Shown: in pieces, positions 13,003 through 20,855 of the stretch
How positions within the stretch are numbered: position 1 is the stretch's first letter
How the letters are laid out: every line of letters starts with the position of its first letter
Source: Minisyncoccota bacterium
GTDB taxonomy: Bacteria; Patescibacteriota; Minisyncoccia; Phycocordibacterales; UBA1006
Direction: 5' to 3'
Assembly: GCA_021129535.1 (NCBI GenBank)
Contig: JAJOLB010000001.1
Span: 1-21,499, forward strand
DNA length: 21,499 nucleotides
The notes under the pieces: model-generated
The model's database searches: none
Seen by the model: only the letters and a program-made list of their open reading frames with translations
What the model was told of the DNA's origin: nothing
Position numbers and translations under genes: made by a program

Positions 13003-15747
13003 ATGCAAAATGATTTTCATGAAAAATTAAAAAATACTCCACAGTTCAGGAGTCCACAAGAAGAGATTAAATTTCTACGTTCACAGTTGGAATATCATTC
13101 TGATAAAGAGCCAGACAATCTTCCAGTTGAACAAAAAAAAGAAAATGTTGCAGAACATATAATAGAATCATATAAGAATACAAACATAACAGATGTTCTT
13201 CATGAAAAATATCTAATTCAAAACCACGAAGTTGAAGGAATCTCTCTTCGTCTTGCTCCTGAGGAACATGATACTGTTGTTGAAGATTTATACACTTTTA
13301 TGATAGATAGAGGTATTAAAAATGCACTAGAAATGGTTTCGCGTATGAAAAATCCACATATTGAGGATGATTTTCATCGTTTTCTTATTCAATATTTAGC
13401 ATCAAATTATGAAGTTCCAGGTTTACGACCAAAAACAAATCTTGCAAAATCACTTGATTTACGAATGTTCGAAATTACATTACCAAACTCAAAAAATAAT
13501 GAAGAACATGAATTTAAAAAAATTGTAACATTGATGGAACAGTTTATGGCTGGAATGCAATCAGTTGCAGATGATAGAAAAAATAAAAATAATAATTACT
13601 ACACATTAGAAATCTCAAAGGGAAACGACAGTAATGACATGGCATTATATGTGACAGTCCCTAAGCATCGTGGAAATCTTTTTGAAAAACAAATATTGTC
13701 ATTGTTTGAAGATGTACGTGTTACTGAGATTTTTGATGATTATAATATTTTTCCATATGCATGTGTGACATCTGGTTCGTATGGTCTTGCAGCCGAATAC
13801 GATGTTCTACAAATGAAAACATATGATGATTTTGACCATGATCCAATGAAAGTTTTGGTAAACACATTTTCAAAACTATCAGAATCAGGTGAAGGAGCCT
13901 CGATTCAATTTATTGTTCGTCCTAGTGGTCATGATCACATTAAGGAGTATGGTAATGTTCTTGATAAATTAAAAAAAGGAGAAAAATTAAAAGATGCGAT
14001 AAGTTTATCTGTATTTGATGATATAGGTCGTGGTTTCAAGGATGTTTTTTCAAGTCCTAAAAAAGACGCTGAGAATAGTGATAAAAAAATCGATGATGAT
14101 GCGATTGCTTCAATATCTGAAAAATTAAAATCGACCATTGTATTAACAAATATGAGAATAATAACAGCTGCAAAAACAAAGCAACGCTCAGATGCTATTT
14201 TGCATGATTTAGAGTCATCATTTCATCAATTTAATAACACCAAAGGAAACGGAATTCATTTTAAGTCTGTCTTAGGGTCGAAGCTTGATGAGCTTGTTCA
14301 TCACTTTATTTTTAGGATGTATCACAATGGGCATGCTTTTAAGTTAAACCTCAAAGAGCTTGCAACATTATATCATTTTCCGCTCTCAATTTCGTCAACA
14401 TCGCAATTAAAACAGGAAAGTTCAAAAATTGCACCAGCACCGCCTGGAACACCAACGGATGGAATTATTTTAGGGGTAAATAAATATCGACATCGTGAGA
14501 CCTACGTACATATGTCGCCTGAGGATCGTTTGAGACATTTCTATGTAATAGGGCAAACAGGAACAGGTAAAACTCATATCTTGAAATCAATGATTATTCA
14601 GGATATTGTTAACGGCGATGGTGTTTGTTTTATTGACCCACATGGGTCTGATGTTCAAGATATACTAGATCATATTCCTCCTGAACGAATTGATGATGTG
14701 ATTTATTTTGATCCAGCACACACAGAACGTCCAATGGCATTGAATATGTTGGATTACGATATTCGTTATCCAGAGCAAAAATCATTTGTTATAAATGAAA
14801 TGATGTCTATTTTTGGAAAACTTTTTGATATGAAGCAAGGTGGAGGAGCTATGTTTGAACAATACTTTAGAAACTCGGCCGGGCTTGTTATGGATCATCC
14901 AGAGTCAGGGAATACCTTGTTAGAAATTGGACGTGTACTAGGTGACAAATCGTTTCGTGACATGAAATTGCGTTACTGTAAAAACCCTATTATAAAACAG
15001 TTTTGGAAGAACGCAGAGCAAACAACAGGGGATCAAGGTCTTGAAAACTTTGTACCCTACATTACCTCAAAATTTGACGTCTTTATTTCAAACGAAATTA
15101 TGCGACCTGTTGTTGCACAACAAAAATCATCATTTAATTTCCGTGAAATTATGGATACCAAGAAAATTTTATTGGTGAACCTTGCAAAGGGACGACTTGG
15201 TGAAATTAATGCAAACCTGATTGGTTTGGTTTTGGTTGGAAAAATTCTGATGGCAGCATTATCACGTGTTGATTCATTGGGTGGAAAATTACCACCATTC
15301 TATTTATATATTGATGAGTTCCAGAACGTCTCTACTGATTCAATTTCATCAATCCTGTCGGAGGCGCGAAAATATGGACTTGGGTTACATATTGCACATC
15401 AATACATTGCTCAATTAGATGAGGGAATCAAAAATTCAGTATTCGGTAACGTGGGAACAACAGCATCGTTCCGTATTTCATCAGATGATGCGCAATATTT
15501 AGAGAAAAAATTTGCACCTGTATTCGTTGCTGATGATATCATGAAAATTCCAAATAGGAATGCCTATCTGCAAATGATTGGGTATGGGAAACCGCTACAG
15601 CCATTTAATATATCAACGCTCCCACTTGAATTTTTTGCAAAGAAAAATCCAGCAGGTGTTTCTGAAAAGATTAAACAATTGTCATATCACAAGTACGGTA
15701 AACCGCGTGCAGAGGTAGAAGCTAATATTATGCGTCGTTATGTTTAA
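13003..15747 (+). CDS. VirD4/TraD/HerA-type DNA-translocating ATPase (type IV secretion coupling-protein-like)
   Basis: 914 aa. Family members are hexameric ring ATPases that pump DNA or proteins through membranes in conjugation and DNA transfer. The ATPase half has Walker A GQTGTGKT (517-524), the CFIDPHGSD strand that follows it in this family (about residues 543-551), and Walker B FYLYIDEFQNV (D771, E772), followed by the LSEARKYGLGLHIAHQYIAQL segment typical of TraD/TraG and VirD4. The first 480 or so residues are acidic and hydrophilic with no clear family match and no transmembrane helix, unlike classical VirD4, so it may be cytosolic or recruited by a partner. It is flanked by terminators, with its own leaderless promoter. 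No relaxase, VirB4 or other transfer gene is in the window. Its exact role (conjugation, uptake, DNA partition) is undecided. Confidence 0.85.
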   Translation: MQNDFHEKLKNTPQFRSPQEEIKFLRSQLEYHSDKEPDNLPVEQKKENVAEHIIESYKNTNITDVLHEKYLIQNHEVEGISLRLAPEEHDTVVEDLYTFMIDRGIKNALEMVSRMKNPHIEDDFHRFLIQYLASNYEVPGLRPKTNLAKSLDLRMFEITLPNSKNNEEHEFKKIVTLMEQFMAGMQSVADDRKNKNNNYYTLEISKGNDSNDMALYVTVPKHRGNLFEKQILSLFEDVRVTEIFDDYNIFPYACVTSGSYGLAAEYDVLQMKTYDDFDHDPMKVLVNTFSKLSESGEGASIQFIVRPSGHDHIKEYGNVLDKLKKGEKLKDAISLSVFDDIGRGFKDVFSSPKKDAENSDKKIDDDAIASISEKLKSTIVLTNMRIITAAKTKQRSDAILHDLESSFHQFNNTKGNGIHFKSVLGSKLDELVHHFIFRMYHNGHAFKLNLKELATLYHFPLSISSTSQLKQESSKIAPAPPGTPTDGIILGVNKYRHRETYVHMSPEDRLRHFYVIGQTGTGKTHILKSMIIQDIVNGDGVCFIDPHGSDVQDILDHIPPERIDDVIYFDPAHTERPMALNMLDYDIRYPEQKSFVINEMMSIFGKLFDMKQGGGAMFEQYFRNSAGLVMDHPESGNTLLEIGRVLGDKSFRDMKLRYCKNPIIKQFWKNAEQTTGDQGLENFVPYITSKFDVFISNEIMRPVVAQQKSSFNFREIMDTKKILLVNLAKGRLGEINANLIGLVLVGKILMAALSRVDSLGGKLPPFYLYIDEFQNVSTDSISSILSEARKYGLGLHIAHQYIAQLDEGIKNSVFGNVGTTASFRISSDDAQYLEKKFAPVFVADDIMKIPNRNAYLQMIGYGKPLQPFNISTLPLEFFAKKNPAGVSEKIKQLSYHKYGKPRAEVEANIMRRYV

Positions 15748-15749
15748 TT

Positions 15750-15779
15750 AAAAAACACTTCCTAAAAGAAGTGTTTTTT
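15750..15779 (+). terminator. Terminator of the TraD-like gene
   Basis: AAAAAACACTTC (15750-15761) pairs with GAAGTGTTTTTT (15768-15779), a 12-bp stem with a 6-nt loop. Its last bases are part of the next promoter's TGn element. Confidence 0.85.
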
Positions 15780-15796
15780 GTTATAGTATATTTACT
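15779..15796 (+). promoter_or_regulatory. Promoter of ndk, near-leaderless
   Basis: TGT-TATAGT (15779-15787) is 9 nt from the ATG at 15797. The overlapping TAGTAT (15784-15789) would be 7 nt away. Either gives a leader of 0-3 nt. Confidence 0.6.
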
Positions 15797-16270
15797 ATGA
15801 AAGAAGAAAAAATTTTAATTATCATTAAGCCAGATGCAATCGTGCGTGGCTTGATCGGAGAAGTATACACACGATTTGAACGAAAAGGTTTTAAGGTTAT
15901 TGGGACAAAAATGATTCAACTAGGAGACATATTATTAGACGATCATTATTCACATCTTGCAGATAAACCATTTTTTCAAGGGATTAAAGATTTTATGACA
16001 GCATCCCCTGTAATGATGATTGCACTCTCTGGTATTAATGCCTCAGCAGCAGCACGATTGATTGCTGGACAGACAGCAGGTCACGAGGCTGATGCTGGAA
16101 CTATCCGCGGGGATTTTGCAATGTCTATTCAATCAAATATTGTTCACGTTTCAGATACCACTGAAAATGGTGAAATTGAGGTTAAACGATTCTTTTCAGA
16201 AGACGAATTATTTACCTATAAGCGAGCAGATGAAATATTTGTATATTCAGATGTCCACGAAGATTTCTAA
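15797..16270 (+). CDS. ndk: Nucleoside diphosphate kinase
   Basis: Transfers the gamma phosphate of ATP to NDPs through a phosphohistidine. At 157 aa it is slightly longer than the usual 140-150. Motifs: the KPDAIVRGLIGEV N-terminus (11-23), HYSHLADKPFF (50-60), TASPVMMIALSG, and GTIRGDFAMSIQSNIVHVSD (101-120) with catalytic H117. The usual TNP before the GTIRG motif reads TAGHEADA here. A short C-terminal extension (YKRADEIFVYSDVHEDF) follows the usual core end. It is monocistronic, between two terminators. Confidence 0.96.
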   Translation: MKEEKILIIIKPDAIVRGLIGEVYTRFERKGFKVIGTKMIQLGDILLDDHYSHLADKPFFQGIKDFMTASPVMMIALSGINASAAARLIAGQTAGHEADAGTIRGDFAMSIQSNIVHVSDTTENGEIEVKRFFSEDELFTYKRADEIFVYSDVHEDF

Positions 16271-16276
16271 TTTATT

Positions 16277-16304
16277 AAAAACAGACAATTAATGTTTGTT
16301 TTTT
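16277..16304 (+). terminator. Terminator of ndk
   Basis: AAAAACAGAC (16277-16286) pairs with GTTTGTTTTT (16294-16303), with one G-U pair and a 7-nt loop. A second perfect hairpin, ATTGAC/GTCAAT with loop TTC (16327-16341), followed by ATTTT, lies just downstream and could be a backup. Confidence 0.75.
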
Positions 16305-16360
16305 ATTTTTAAAATAACTATATAAAATTGACTTCGTCAATATTTTGCTTTTCAAGTATT

Positions 16361-16369
16361 TGGTATAAT
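16361..16369 (+). promoter_or_regulatory. Extended -10 promoter of the structured RNA candidate
   Basis: TGG-TATAAT (16361-16369) is a perfect extended -10. There is no open reading frame starting 6-7 nt downstream, so the predicted start near 16376 should yield a non-coding transcript. Confidence 0.65.
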
Positions 16370-16375
16370 GATTGT

Positions 16376-16539
16376 GTAGTCGTTGGTAATAAGACTTTGA
16401 AACATTATTGAACAGGGAATCTTGATAGGTATAGATCTTGGTCTATAACTTCTGAATCCCACTTGACCTTTATGTCAATGTTCTTCAAATCAATTACTAC
16501 ATAAAAAAACATCTGTTGCGCTCAGGTGTTTTTTTATGT
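16376..16539 (+). ncRNA. Structured small RNA, 6S-like architecture
   Basis: About 160 nt between ndk and the beta-CASP gene, with its own promoter and a strong terminator but no ORF. The ends pair: GTAGT (from 16376) with ACTAC (16496-16500), then TTG with CAA. Further in, TTGAA and ACATT on the 5' side pair with AATGT and TTCAA on the 3' side. An apical arm is GGGA-x-TC with GA-x-TCCC (16415-16421, 16454-16460), enclosing the hairpin TATAGAT/GTCTATA (16430-16447, one G-U). On the 3' side between the stems sits a small hairpin, TTGAC/GTCAA (16463-16478). A long closing stem, an internal bubble with a 3'-side hairpin and an apical arm are the layout of 6S RNA, which binds sigma-70 polymerase as an open-promoter mimic. 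Assignment to 6S is by shape only. tRNA, SRP and tmRNA signatures were not found. Confidence 0.5.
16499..16539. terminator. Strong terminator of the structured RNA
   Basis: A 17-bp stem (16499-16515 with 16523-16539, one G-U pair) with loop TTGCGCT. The inner arm is CATCTG/CAGGTG, flanked by seven A and seven T. The symmetric A/T tracts make it potentially bidirectional. Confidence 0.85.
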
Positions 16540-16569
16540 CATTTTTTATTTTAATTTTAGTATATGAAA

Positions 16570-16584
16570 TGCTATACTATATTT
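16570..16584 (+). promoter_or_regulatory. Extended -10 promoter of the beta-CASP gene, leaderless
   Basis: TGC-TATACT (16570-16578) lies exactly 6 nt before the ATG at 16585. The earlier in-frame ATG at 16564 lies upstream of this box, so the later start is preferred. Confidence 0.7.
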
Positions 16585-17985
16585 ATGAATAATAAAAAAG
16601 AAATGAAGGTAACGTTCTATGGTGGTGTTGGTTGGGTAACAGGGGCAAACTTTGTTATTGAAAATGTACCACAAACACCAGGTGAAAAAGTCACACGTAT
16701 TATGATTGATTGTGGTATGTATCAGGGTGGAGAAGATGCTGGTCCAAAAAACAGAGAGGATTTTGCTTATACTCCTGCTGATATCGACATCATGATTTTA
16801 ACGCATGCACATGCTGACCATTTGGGTAGAATTCCAAAGCTTGTTCGTGACGGTTTTCAGGGAAAAATTTATTCCACAAAAGCGTCAGCAGAATTAGCTG
16901 AAATAATGTTTGCTGATTCATTAAAAATTATTAACTACGAGGCAAAACGTGACGGTATTGAGCCAATGTATAATGAGGCTGATGTTAAACACGCATTGAA
17001 ATTATGGAAACAAGTTCCATTTCACGGACGTGTTGAACTGCCATCAGGGTTCTCATTCACCTTACATGTTGCTGGACATATTCTAGGTTCAGCTATGATA
17101 AAGATGTCTTATGGGAACAAAAAAATGCTGTTTACCGGAGATTTAGGAAATTCACCAGACCCGCTGTTGCCAGATACTGAAATAATTGACGATGTAGATT
17201 ATATGTTAATTGAATCTGTATATGGTGACCGTAATCATGAAGACCGCGATGAACGTGTGGCGAAATTAAAATCTGCCATTATGGAAACAATGTCTAAAAA
17301 GGGAATACTTATGATTCCATCATTCGCCTTGGAACGTACGCAGAATCTATTGTATATATTAAATAATCTTGTTGAATCAGGTGAAATTCCTAAAATTCCC
17401 GTATTTCTAGATTCACCATTAGGAATTAATATTACTCGTGTATTTAAAAATAATCTTGATTTAATGAATGATGATGTAAAGCTCCGGCTAAAAACAGATC
17501 CAGATGTATTTGATTTTCCAGGTTTTGTAGAAACCTATTCTATTGATGATTCAAAGGCTATTATGCGTCAAAAAAATCCAAAGATTATTATCTCATCAGC
17601 AGGAATGAGTCATGCTGGACGTATTGTTCATCATGAAAAACAATATCTTGGAGACAAGCGAAACATGTTACTGTTTGTCGGTTATCAGGCTGTAGGGACG
17701 CTTGGACGTATTATTCAAGACGGTGCAAAGCATATTAAATTGCTTGGTAAGGAAATCGATATCAAGGCAACGGTGCGAACTATTTCGGGATATTCAGCAC
17801 ACAAAGATTCAGAGCATCTCGTTGAATTCATTTCACATTCTGCAAACAAAAATTTGAAAAAGGTATTCGTGGCAATGGGGGAAACGAAATCATCACTATT
17901 TTTGGTGCAACGTATTCGTGATTATTTAGGGGTAAATGCGGTGGCACCAAATCAAGATGATGATGTTATTTTAGACATGTCTTAA
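16585..17985 (+). CDS. Beta-CASP metallo-beta-lactamase ribonuclease (CPSF73/RNase J-type superfamily)
   Basis: 466 aa from the chosen start. Predicted zinc-dependent RNA endonuclease and/or exonuclease in RNA maturation or decay. Metallo-beta-lactamase motifs: HAHADH (74-79), H165 in HVAGHILGS, and D186 in FTGDLGNS. Beta-CASP motifs: A = E210 in LIESVYGDR, B in ISSAGMSHAGR (about 336-346), and C = SAHKD (404-408). The FVGYQAVGTLGR segment is typical of the archaeal/bacterial CPSF-like group, with the N-terminal FYGGVGWVTGANF replacing the usual LGGaxeVGxS. There is no KH or RNase J C-terminal domain. An alternative start at 16564 adds 7 residues, but the promoter position argues against it. 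It is monocistronic, with a terminator following. Confidence 0.93.
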   Translation: MNNKKEMKVTFYGGVGWVTGANFVIENVPQTPGEKVTRIMIDCGMYQGGEDAGPKNREDFAYTPADIDIMILTHAHADHLGRIPKLVRDGFQGKIYSTKASAELAEIMFADSLKIINYEAKRDGIEPMYNEADVKHALKLWKQVPFHGRVELPSGFSFTLHVAGHILGSAMIKMSYGNKKMLFTGDLGNSPDPLLPDTEIIDDVDYMLIESVYGDRNHEDRDERVAKLKSAIMETMSKKGILMIPSFALERTQNLLYILNNLVESGEIPKIPVFLDSPLGINITRVFKNNLDLMNDDVKLRLKTDPDVFDFPGFVETYSIDDSKAIMRQKNPKIIISSAGMSHAGRIVHHEKQYLGDKRNMLLFVGYQAVGTLGRIIQDGAKHIKLLGKEIDIKATVRTISGYSAHKDSEHLVEFISHSANKNLKKVFVAMGETKSSLFLVQRIRDYLGVNAVAPNQDDDVILDMS

Positions 17986-17997
17986 ACATTCAAGGAA

Positions 17998-18023
17998 AGT
18001 CAATTTTAATTGATTTTTTTTTT
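17998..18023 (+). terminator. Terminator of the beta-CASP gene
   Basis: TCAAT (18000-18004) pairs with ATTGA (18009-18013), extendable by G-U and A-T, with loop TTTA and a run of ten T. It is closely similar to the terminator at 21458. Confidence 0.75.
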
Positions 18024-18060
18024 GCGCATGGCATGCTATTTACATATTAGAAATTAATTG

Positions 18061-18071
18061 TATATAATATT
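18061..18071 (+). promoter_or_regulatory. AT-rich -10-like sequence before the 68-aa ORF
   Basis: TATATAAT just upstream of the ATG at 18072 offers TATATA (5 nt away) or TATAAT (3 nt away). The spacing is shorter than at other leaderless starts. A weaker extended box, TGC-TATTTA (18034-18042), could drive a leader of about 23 nt instead. Confidence 0.4.
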
Positions 18072-18278
18072 ATGGAAGGATTACCAAAAAAACAAAATAC
18101 CCAAGAAGAGATTAAAAAAATTGATTGGAAAGATTTATCAAGAGAATACAAATATATGTTGATCTTAGATATTTCTGAGGATGAATCTAGTGAAAAGTTA
18201 GTAGAAGTATTGGCATATTTTAAAGAAAAAATGGACAATCTCCCTCCTGCTTTTGATTCAATTACTTTCATAAAATGA
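18072..18278 (+). CDS. Small hypothetical protein, 68 aa
   Basis: Not recognised. The predicted protein is acidic/amphipathic: a Lys/Glu-rich N-terminus (MEGLPKKQNTQEEIKK), then DWKDLSREYKYMLILDISEDESSEKLVEVLAYFKEKMDNL, probably mostly helical, and a short C-terminal tail (PPAFDSITFIK). It has no signal peptide, membrane segment, cysteine or histidine. It is probably real: AT-rich promoter-like sequence precedes the start, the gap from the previous terminator is short, and its TGA stop is embedded in the promoter of the next gene, 12 nt away. It may be co-transcribed with the Clp-like gene and could be a small partner of it, but only proximity supports that. Confidence 0.6.
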   Translation: MEGLPKKQNTQEEIKKIDWKDLSREYKYMLILDISEDESSEKLVEVLAYFKEKMDNLPPAFDSITFIK

Positions 18279-18290
18279 TATAATAGGTTT
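18276..18290 (+). promoter_or_regulatory. Extended -10 promoter of the Clp-like gene, leaderless, fused to a stop codon
   Basis: TGA-TATAAT (18276-18284), with exactly 6 nt to the ATG at 18291. The TGn element is the TGA stop of the preceding ORF. Confidence 0.7.
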
Positions 18291-20210
18291 ATGAAAACAG
18301 GAATACAATCTTGGAAAAATATTAATAAATTTGTGAAATACTATTTCTCAATTGATGGGTTGTTGCGTACATTATTTGTACCGTGGCGTCGTGATAAATA
18401 TAGTGCAGATTCAGGTCTTTGGGGATTTTTTGAAGGTCTTGGTTTCAATATTTTAACGCGTGTTATAGGGTTTATTATTAGAACAATGACAATTATTCTA
18501 GGGATCATTTCCTTGTTGTTGCTGTTGTTGCTGTTTCCTCTTTTTCTAATATTGCCTATTAATATTAAATTTGAAAATCTGGTTAAAATTGGCTCTCTTG
18601 GTAGAGAGTGGGCATATCCTATTACCTATATGTTAGATAAACACGGACGTGACATGAGGAAATCACCAGAATACCTTGTGATAGATCATGATCATGCTAT
18701 TGAGCAAATAGAACGAACGTTATCTAGACGTACACAGCAAAATGTTTTGATTATCGGTTCGCAGGGAATAGGGAAAACAACACGCTTGGCTCACTTGGCC
18801 AGAATGATGTATCGTGACTTATCTAAACCTGCCCTTAATGGGAAACGACTTGTTCAATTATTTCCAGAAGAGATGTCGGTTTCAGATATTGAAACTTGTA
18901 TAAAAGAAGCAATTCATGCAAAAAATATTATTTTGGTTATTGAAAATATTGAACGTTTTAAAATATTGGGAATATTGCAGCCTTATATGGATAATGATCA
19001 TTTTCAAATGATTTTAACAACAGATTTTTCATCATATCATAGTGAATTCAAGCATCATTCTAGTCTTATGCGCGTTGCAGAGGTTGTTGAATTTTATCCA
19101 CCAAACGATGAGGTAACCATGCTATATTTGATTGATTGGTGCAAGTATAATAATGAATTAAAACGTTTTCCTGATGATACCTTGGCGGCTATTGTTATTC
19201 TGACTGATAAATTAATTATGAATGATTATCAGCCAGAAAAATCGATTGATATATTAGAGGAATTAATTGGTTTTGATAAGGATATTATTAACCCAGAAGA
19301 TGTTGAGAATCTCCTTTCTCAAAAAACAGGAATTCCTATTGGTGCATTACAAACAGATGAGCGTGAAAAACTTATTCACCTTGAAGATGTATTAAAAGCT
19401 CATGTTATTGGGCAGGACTCAGCTATTCACGCCATCGCATCAGCCCTTAAACGGGCACGTGCAGGTGTTGTTGATACAAAGAAGCCTATTGGCTCATTCT
19501 TATTTTTAGGGACAACAGGGGTCGGAAAAACACACACAGCGAAAATGCTTGCACAGTACTATTTTGGGGCAGAACATATGATGATTCGTTTTGATATGTC
19601 AGAATATAGACAATTAGATACTATGACTAGATTCATTGAAAGACTTGGTTCTTCTATCGAGGAAAGTCCATATTCATTGGTATTTTTTGATGAAATTGAA
19701 AAGGCTCATCCTGATGTTTTAAATTTATTTTTACAGATTTTGGATGAAGGTGAAATGCACACTCAGGCGGGAAGACTTATTTCTTTTAGGAATACTATTA
19801 TTATTTGTACATCAAATGCGGGTGCCAGTTATATGATGGCAAATAATATTGAAACACAAGATTTATTAATTGAACATATTGTGAGTCAGGGAATATTGCG
19901 ACCAGAATTTATTAATCGCTTTGACGCAACTGTTCTCTATAAATCTTTAAATAGAGATTCCATTAAAAAGGTCGCTAGAATTATGTTAAATGATCTAAAC
20001 AAACATTTAATGAAAAAGCAAAATCTCTCTATTTATATTGATGATAACCTTGTCGATGTTTTAGCAAAGAAAGGTCACGATTTAAAATTTGGTGTTCGTC
20101 CTTTGCGTCGTATTATTCAAAATGAAATTGAAACGCTAGTTGCGGATAAATTATTAATGGATGATATACCAGAGAATAGAGTTATTCATATAACATTGTC
20201 AGATGAATAA
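18291..20210 (+). CDS. Membrane-anchored Clp/Hsp100-like tandem AAA+ protein with a degenerate D1
   Basis: 639 aa. Residues 1-55 are a basic/aromatic region (FSIDGLLRTLFVPWRRDKY); about 57-90 are strongly hydrophobic (one or two membrane segments). Two AAA+ modules follow. D1 has Walker A GSQGIGKT (156-163), but the Walker B position reads LVIEN (215-219), lacking the usual Asp-Glu. D2 looks ATPase-competent: Walker A GTTGVGKT (407-414), Walker B FFDE (465-468), sensor 1 TSNAG (507-511), arginine finger in NRFD (542-545), sensor 2 GVRPLRR (601-607). The sequence is closest to ClpC/ClpB, but the Clp N-domain, the ClpB middle domain, the pore-loop segments of both rings and any recognisable ClpP-docking IGF/LGF loop are missing. 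It is probably a membrane-bound remodelling or scaffold ATPase rather than a classical unfoldase; that is inference. Confidence 0.85.
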   Translation: MKTGIQSWKNINKFVKYYFSIDGLLRTLFVPWRRDKYSADSGLWGFFEGLGFNILTRVIGFIIRTMTIILGIISLLLLLLLFPLFLILPINIKFENLVKIGSLGREWAYPITYMLDKHGRDMRKSPEYLVIDHDHAIEQIERTLSRRTQQNVLIIGSQGIGKTTRLAHLARMMYRDLSKPALNGKRLVQLFPEEMSVSDIETCIKEAIHAKNIILVIENIERFKILGILQPYMDNDHFQMILTTDFSSYHSEFKHHSSLMRVAEVVEFYPPNDEVTMLYLIDWCKYNNELKRFPDDTLAAIVILTDKLIMNDYQPEKSIDILEELIGFDKDIINPEDVENLLSQKTGIPIGALQTDEREKLIHLEDVLKAHVIGQDSAIHAIASALKRARAGVVDTKKPIGSFLFLGTTGVGKTHTAKMLAQYYFGAEHMMIRFDMSEYRQLDTMTRFIERLGSSIEESPYSLVFFDEIEKAHPDVLNLFLQILDEGEMHTQAGRLISFRNTIIICTSNAGASYMMANNIETQDLLIEHIVSQGILRPEFINRFDATVLYKSLNRDSIKKVARIMLNDLNKHLMKKQNLSIYIDDNLVDVLAKKGHDLKFGVRPLRRIIQNEIETLVADKLLMDDIPENRVIHITLSDE

Positions 20211-20228
20211 AAATGTATGTTTTATTTT

Positions 20229-20254
20229 AAAAAAATGCCCAGAAGGCTTTTTTT
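20229..20254. terminator. Bidirectional terminator between the Clp-like and kinase genes
   Basis: Seven A, a bulged T and GCC (20229-20239) pair with GGC and seven T (20245-20254), loop CAGAA. It serves the converging genes and overlaps the stop of the minus-strand gene. Confidence 0.7.
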
Positions 20255-20834
20255 AATCGAGTAGTGTTGGAAATTTTTCAAGAATTCTTGATTGAACTTC
20301 CTTTCTAACAGTAGAAATATTTTTATTATGAATATTAATTACAACATTATCGAATAATGATTCACCTGCAATTTCTACAAATCTATCTGTTATTTTTATA
20401 ATGCTTTCGTGGTCATCACCTCTATACACTGACTTTCCATCATCACGTGTAGAAATATTTTCGACCTTATCGATGAATACAATAATAAATAGATCTTGTT
20501 TTAAATCTACAAATTCTTTTTCCAAATCGAGAATTGTTTGAATATTATGTCCTCCACGTAAAATTGAATATGCATATTCTGTATAATGCATTCTATCAAC
20601 TATTTGCGGAACACCTTGTTTCCAGATAGCTTTTTTTGCAACAAGGTGATTTTTAGTAGCATTAAATCCATAGTCTATTTTTTCAATATTAGTTTCTCCA
20701 TGTGGTCTATCCAGGTTTGTAAGCACAAATGGAATATCTTTAAGCCATTTTCGCAGTAGACTAATTTGTGTTCCTTTTCCTACGTTGTCAGGACCGTCAA
20801 ATGCAATGATTATTTTTTTATTTATGAGTTTCAT
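20253..20834 (-). CDS. Thymidylate kinase-like P-loop nucleotide kinase
   Basis: 193 aa. Resembles the dTMP kinase/deoxynucleoside kinase family, which phosphorylates (deoxy)nucleoside monophosphates or nucleosides. Walker A is FDGPDNVGKGTQ (12-23), very close to the FEGxDGxGKTTQ of Tmk. The DR motif VDRMHYTEYAYS (79-90) matches the base/phosphate-binding DRY region. A mid-protein Arg/Asp-rich stretch (STRDDGKSVYRGDDHES) would be the LID. Length is slightly below typical Tmk (about 205-215). Several Tmk features are weak (for example LDRPHGETNI in place of the usual tREPGGT), so the substrate may not be dTMP. The start is fixed by a leaderless promoter shared head-to-head with the LOG-family gene. 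Confidence 0.75.
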   Translation of the reverse strand: MKLINKKIIIAFDGPDNVGKGTQISLLRKWLKDIPFVLTNLDRPHGETNIEKIDYGFNATKNHLVAKKAIWKQGVPQIVDRMHYTEYAYSILRGGHNIQTILDLEKEFVDLKQDLFIIVFIDKVENISTRDDGKSVYRGDDHESIIKITDRFVEIAGESLFDNVVINIHNKNISTVRKEVQSRILEKFPTLLD

Positions 20835-20849
20835 CTCTCCATTATAGCA
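20835..20849 (-). promoter_or_regulatory. Extended -10 promoter of the kinase-like gene, leaderless
   Basis: On the minus strand TGC-TATAAT (20849-20841) is followed by GGAGAG and the ATG (20834-20832): exactly 6 nt. Confidence 0.7.
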
Positions 20850-20855
20850 AAATTA

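Noticed and set aside
16376..16539. tRNA, SRP RNA or tmRNA as identity of the structured RNA
   Set aside because: There is no cloverleaf or T-loop GTTCGA; no SRP apical GGAA/GCAG motif; too short for tmRNA, with no Ala-tRNA-like ends.
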